From NCBI GenBank assembly GCA_021323835.1, contig JAJPKI010000289.1, positions 1 through 7,164 of the forward strand: DNA of 7,164 nt, read 5' to 3'. The notes below the pieces were generated by a model. That model was not told the origin of the DNA. It worked only from the letters and a program-made list of their open reading frames with translations, and did no database searches. Shown piece after piece: positions 6,346 to 7,164 of this stretch; positions within the stretch are counted from its first letter, which is position 1, and each line of letters begins with the position of its first letter. Origin of the DNA: Verrucomicrobiota bacterium (GTDB lineage: Bacteria; Verrucomicrobiota; Verrucomicrobiia; Limisphaerales; UBA11358). Made by a program: the position numbers and the translations under genes.

Positions 6346-7164
6346 GTGCTCTTTCCGCAAAAAAAATCCCGCGAACCAAATCGCGTTGTCATCACCGGCG
6401 CGGGAATTATCACTGCACTCGGGAACGGCTGGCGAAAAAATGCCGATGGCTTCCGCGCGGGAAAAATGGCATTTCGTCCCGTCACGCTGTTTGACGTTTC
6501 GCGGCAACGTTGCAAAATCGCGGCTGAAATTGATTTGCCCGAAAATTTTCCGCAAACACAACTGTCGCCGAACAATTTCAAACGTCTTGCCCGCGCGTCA
6601 AAAATGCTTTTGCTTGCCGCGCACGAAGCGTGGATGCAAAGCGATTGGCGAGCTGAAGAAAATTTGCCCGTCGTTTTCGGCACGACTAGCGGCGAAATGT
6701 CGCTCGGCGAAATTTATTTGAAGCAGGCGCTCGCCTCGCCGAAAAATTTCCAACGCCAACCCGCGCGGGTTGAGCATTATCAAGTCCAACGGCAAGGATT
6801 GGATTTGTGCGATGCCTTTGGATTTTCCGGTCCAATCACAACCATTTCCAACGCCTGTGCTTCCGGCGCAAATGCCATCGGCCATGCATTTGAATTAATT
6901 CGCGCCGGGCGCGCGCAAAAAGTTTTGACCGGCGGTTACGACGCGCTTTGCCAATTGACGTTTGCCGGTTTTGATTCGCTGCAAGCGCTCTCGCCAAATC
7001 CGTGTCGTCCGTTTGATGCAAAGCGCGACGGCCTTTCGCTTGGCGAAGGCGCGGCGATTTTGACATTGGAAACTTTTGATTCCGCCAAAAGACGCGGCGC
7101 GGAAATTCTTGGCGAAATTATCGGCTATGGCGCGGCGACAGACACGCATCATCTCACGCAGCCG
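6346..7164 (+). CDS. FabF-like beta-ketoacyl-ACP synthase (KAS II type), C-terminus beyond the window
   Basis: A GTG directly after the TAA of the radical SAM gene opens 273 codons to the right edge; it is the only start that keeps the typical N-terminal strand RVVITGAGIITALGNG (13-28). The thiolase-fold condensing enzyme is recognised from FGTTSGEMS at 111-119, the nucleophile motif SNACASGANAIG at 168-179 (Cys171), RPFDAKRDGLSLGEGAA at 221-237, and DTHHLTQP at 266-273, which contains the first catalytic histidine (His269, matching His303 of E. coli FabF). The second histidine and conserved lysine lie outside the window. The segment before the Cys is less standard than in housekeeping FabF (for example FQRQPARVEHYQ at 135-146), which suits a secondary-metabolism or specialised lipid ketosynthase. 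It should elongate an ACP-bound chain by decarboxylative condensation with malonyl-ACP. Being flush with and in the same frame as the radical SAM gene, it is almost certainly co-transcribed and translationally coupled. Confidence 0.9.
   Translation, partial: MLFPQKKSREPNRVVITGAGIITALGNGWRKNADGFRAGKMAFRPVTLFDVSRQRCKIAAEIDLPENFPQTQLSPNNFKRLARASKMLLLAAHEAWMQSDWRAEENLPVVFGTTSGEMSLGEIYLKQALASPKNFQRQPARVEHYQVQRQGLDLCDAFGFSGPITTISNACASGANAIGHAFELIRAGRAQKVLTGGYDALCQLTFAGFDSLQALSPNPCRPFDAKRDGLSLGEGAAILTLETFDSAKRRGAEILGEIIGYGAATDTHHLTQP

Noticed and set aside
6052..6561. 169-codon minus-strand open frame over the radical SAM-ketosynthase junction.
   Set aside because: It is antisense to two well-supported genes; its length is explained by codon bias.

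Overview
The window looks like a bacterial chromosomal segment of medium GC content, with densely packed genes, few Shine-Dalgarno-like sites and frequent GTG/TTG start candidates. It is probably from Verrucomicrobiota (Pedosphaera/Limisphaera-like). That assignment rests on overall protein and codon style only and is an inference; there is no rRNA or other marker gene here.

Layout. Positions 1-368 (minus) hold the N-terminal part of an AMP-dependent acyl ligase that runs off the left edge. Divergent from it, 414-1133 (plus) encodes an unrecognised protein with a possible Cys-His-Asp/Asn protease-like arrangement. It overlaps tail to tail with a small membrane protein (1114-1503, minus). Next is a tight three-gene operon on the plus strand: a PlsC-type lysophospholipid acyltransferase (1616-2419), a family 2 glycosyltransferase (2416-3192) and a membrane-anchored NodB-type polysaccharide deacetylase (3202-4038). 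Two secreted proteins follow on the minus strand: a BamE/SmpA-like protein (4035-4604) and a PepSY-like protein (4662-5231). Divergent from these are a HydE/PylB-type radical SAM enzyme (5314-6345) and, directly abutting it, a FabF-like beta-ketoacyl-ACP synthase (6346 to the right edge, C-terminus missing).

How the genes may work together. An acyl-activating enzyme, a condensing enzyme, a membrane acyltransferase, a GT2 enzyme and a deacetylase together resemble the gene set of aryl-polyene/flexirubin-type or other type II fatty acid/polyketide-like lipid clusters. In such clusters a starter acid is activated, elongated on an acyl carrier protein, and the chain is then attached to a (glyco)lipid that is exported to the cell envelope. 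The secreted proteins fit an envelope setting but could be unrelated passengers. The least expected element is the HydE/PylB-like radical SAM enzyme translationally coupled to the ketosynthase, with no [FeFe]-hydrogenase or pyrrolysine genes visible. It is the best candidate for new chemistry in this window. The carrier protein, dehydratase, ketoreductase and exporter expected of a complete cluster are not in the window, so the pathway assignment is a hypothesis.

No rRNA, tRNA, CRISPR array, insertion sequence or strong terminator was seen. No stretch longer than about 115 bases lacks a gene.
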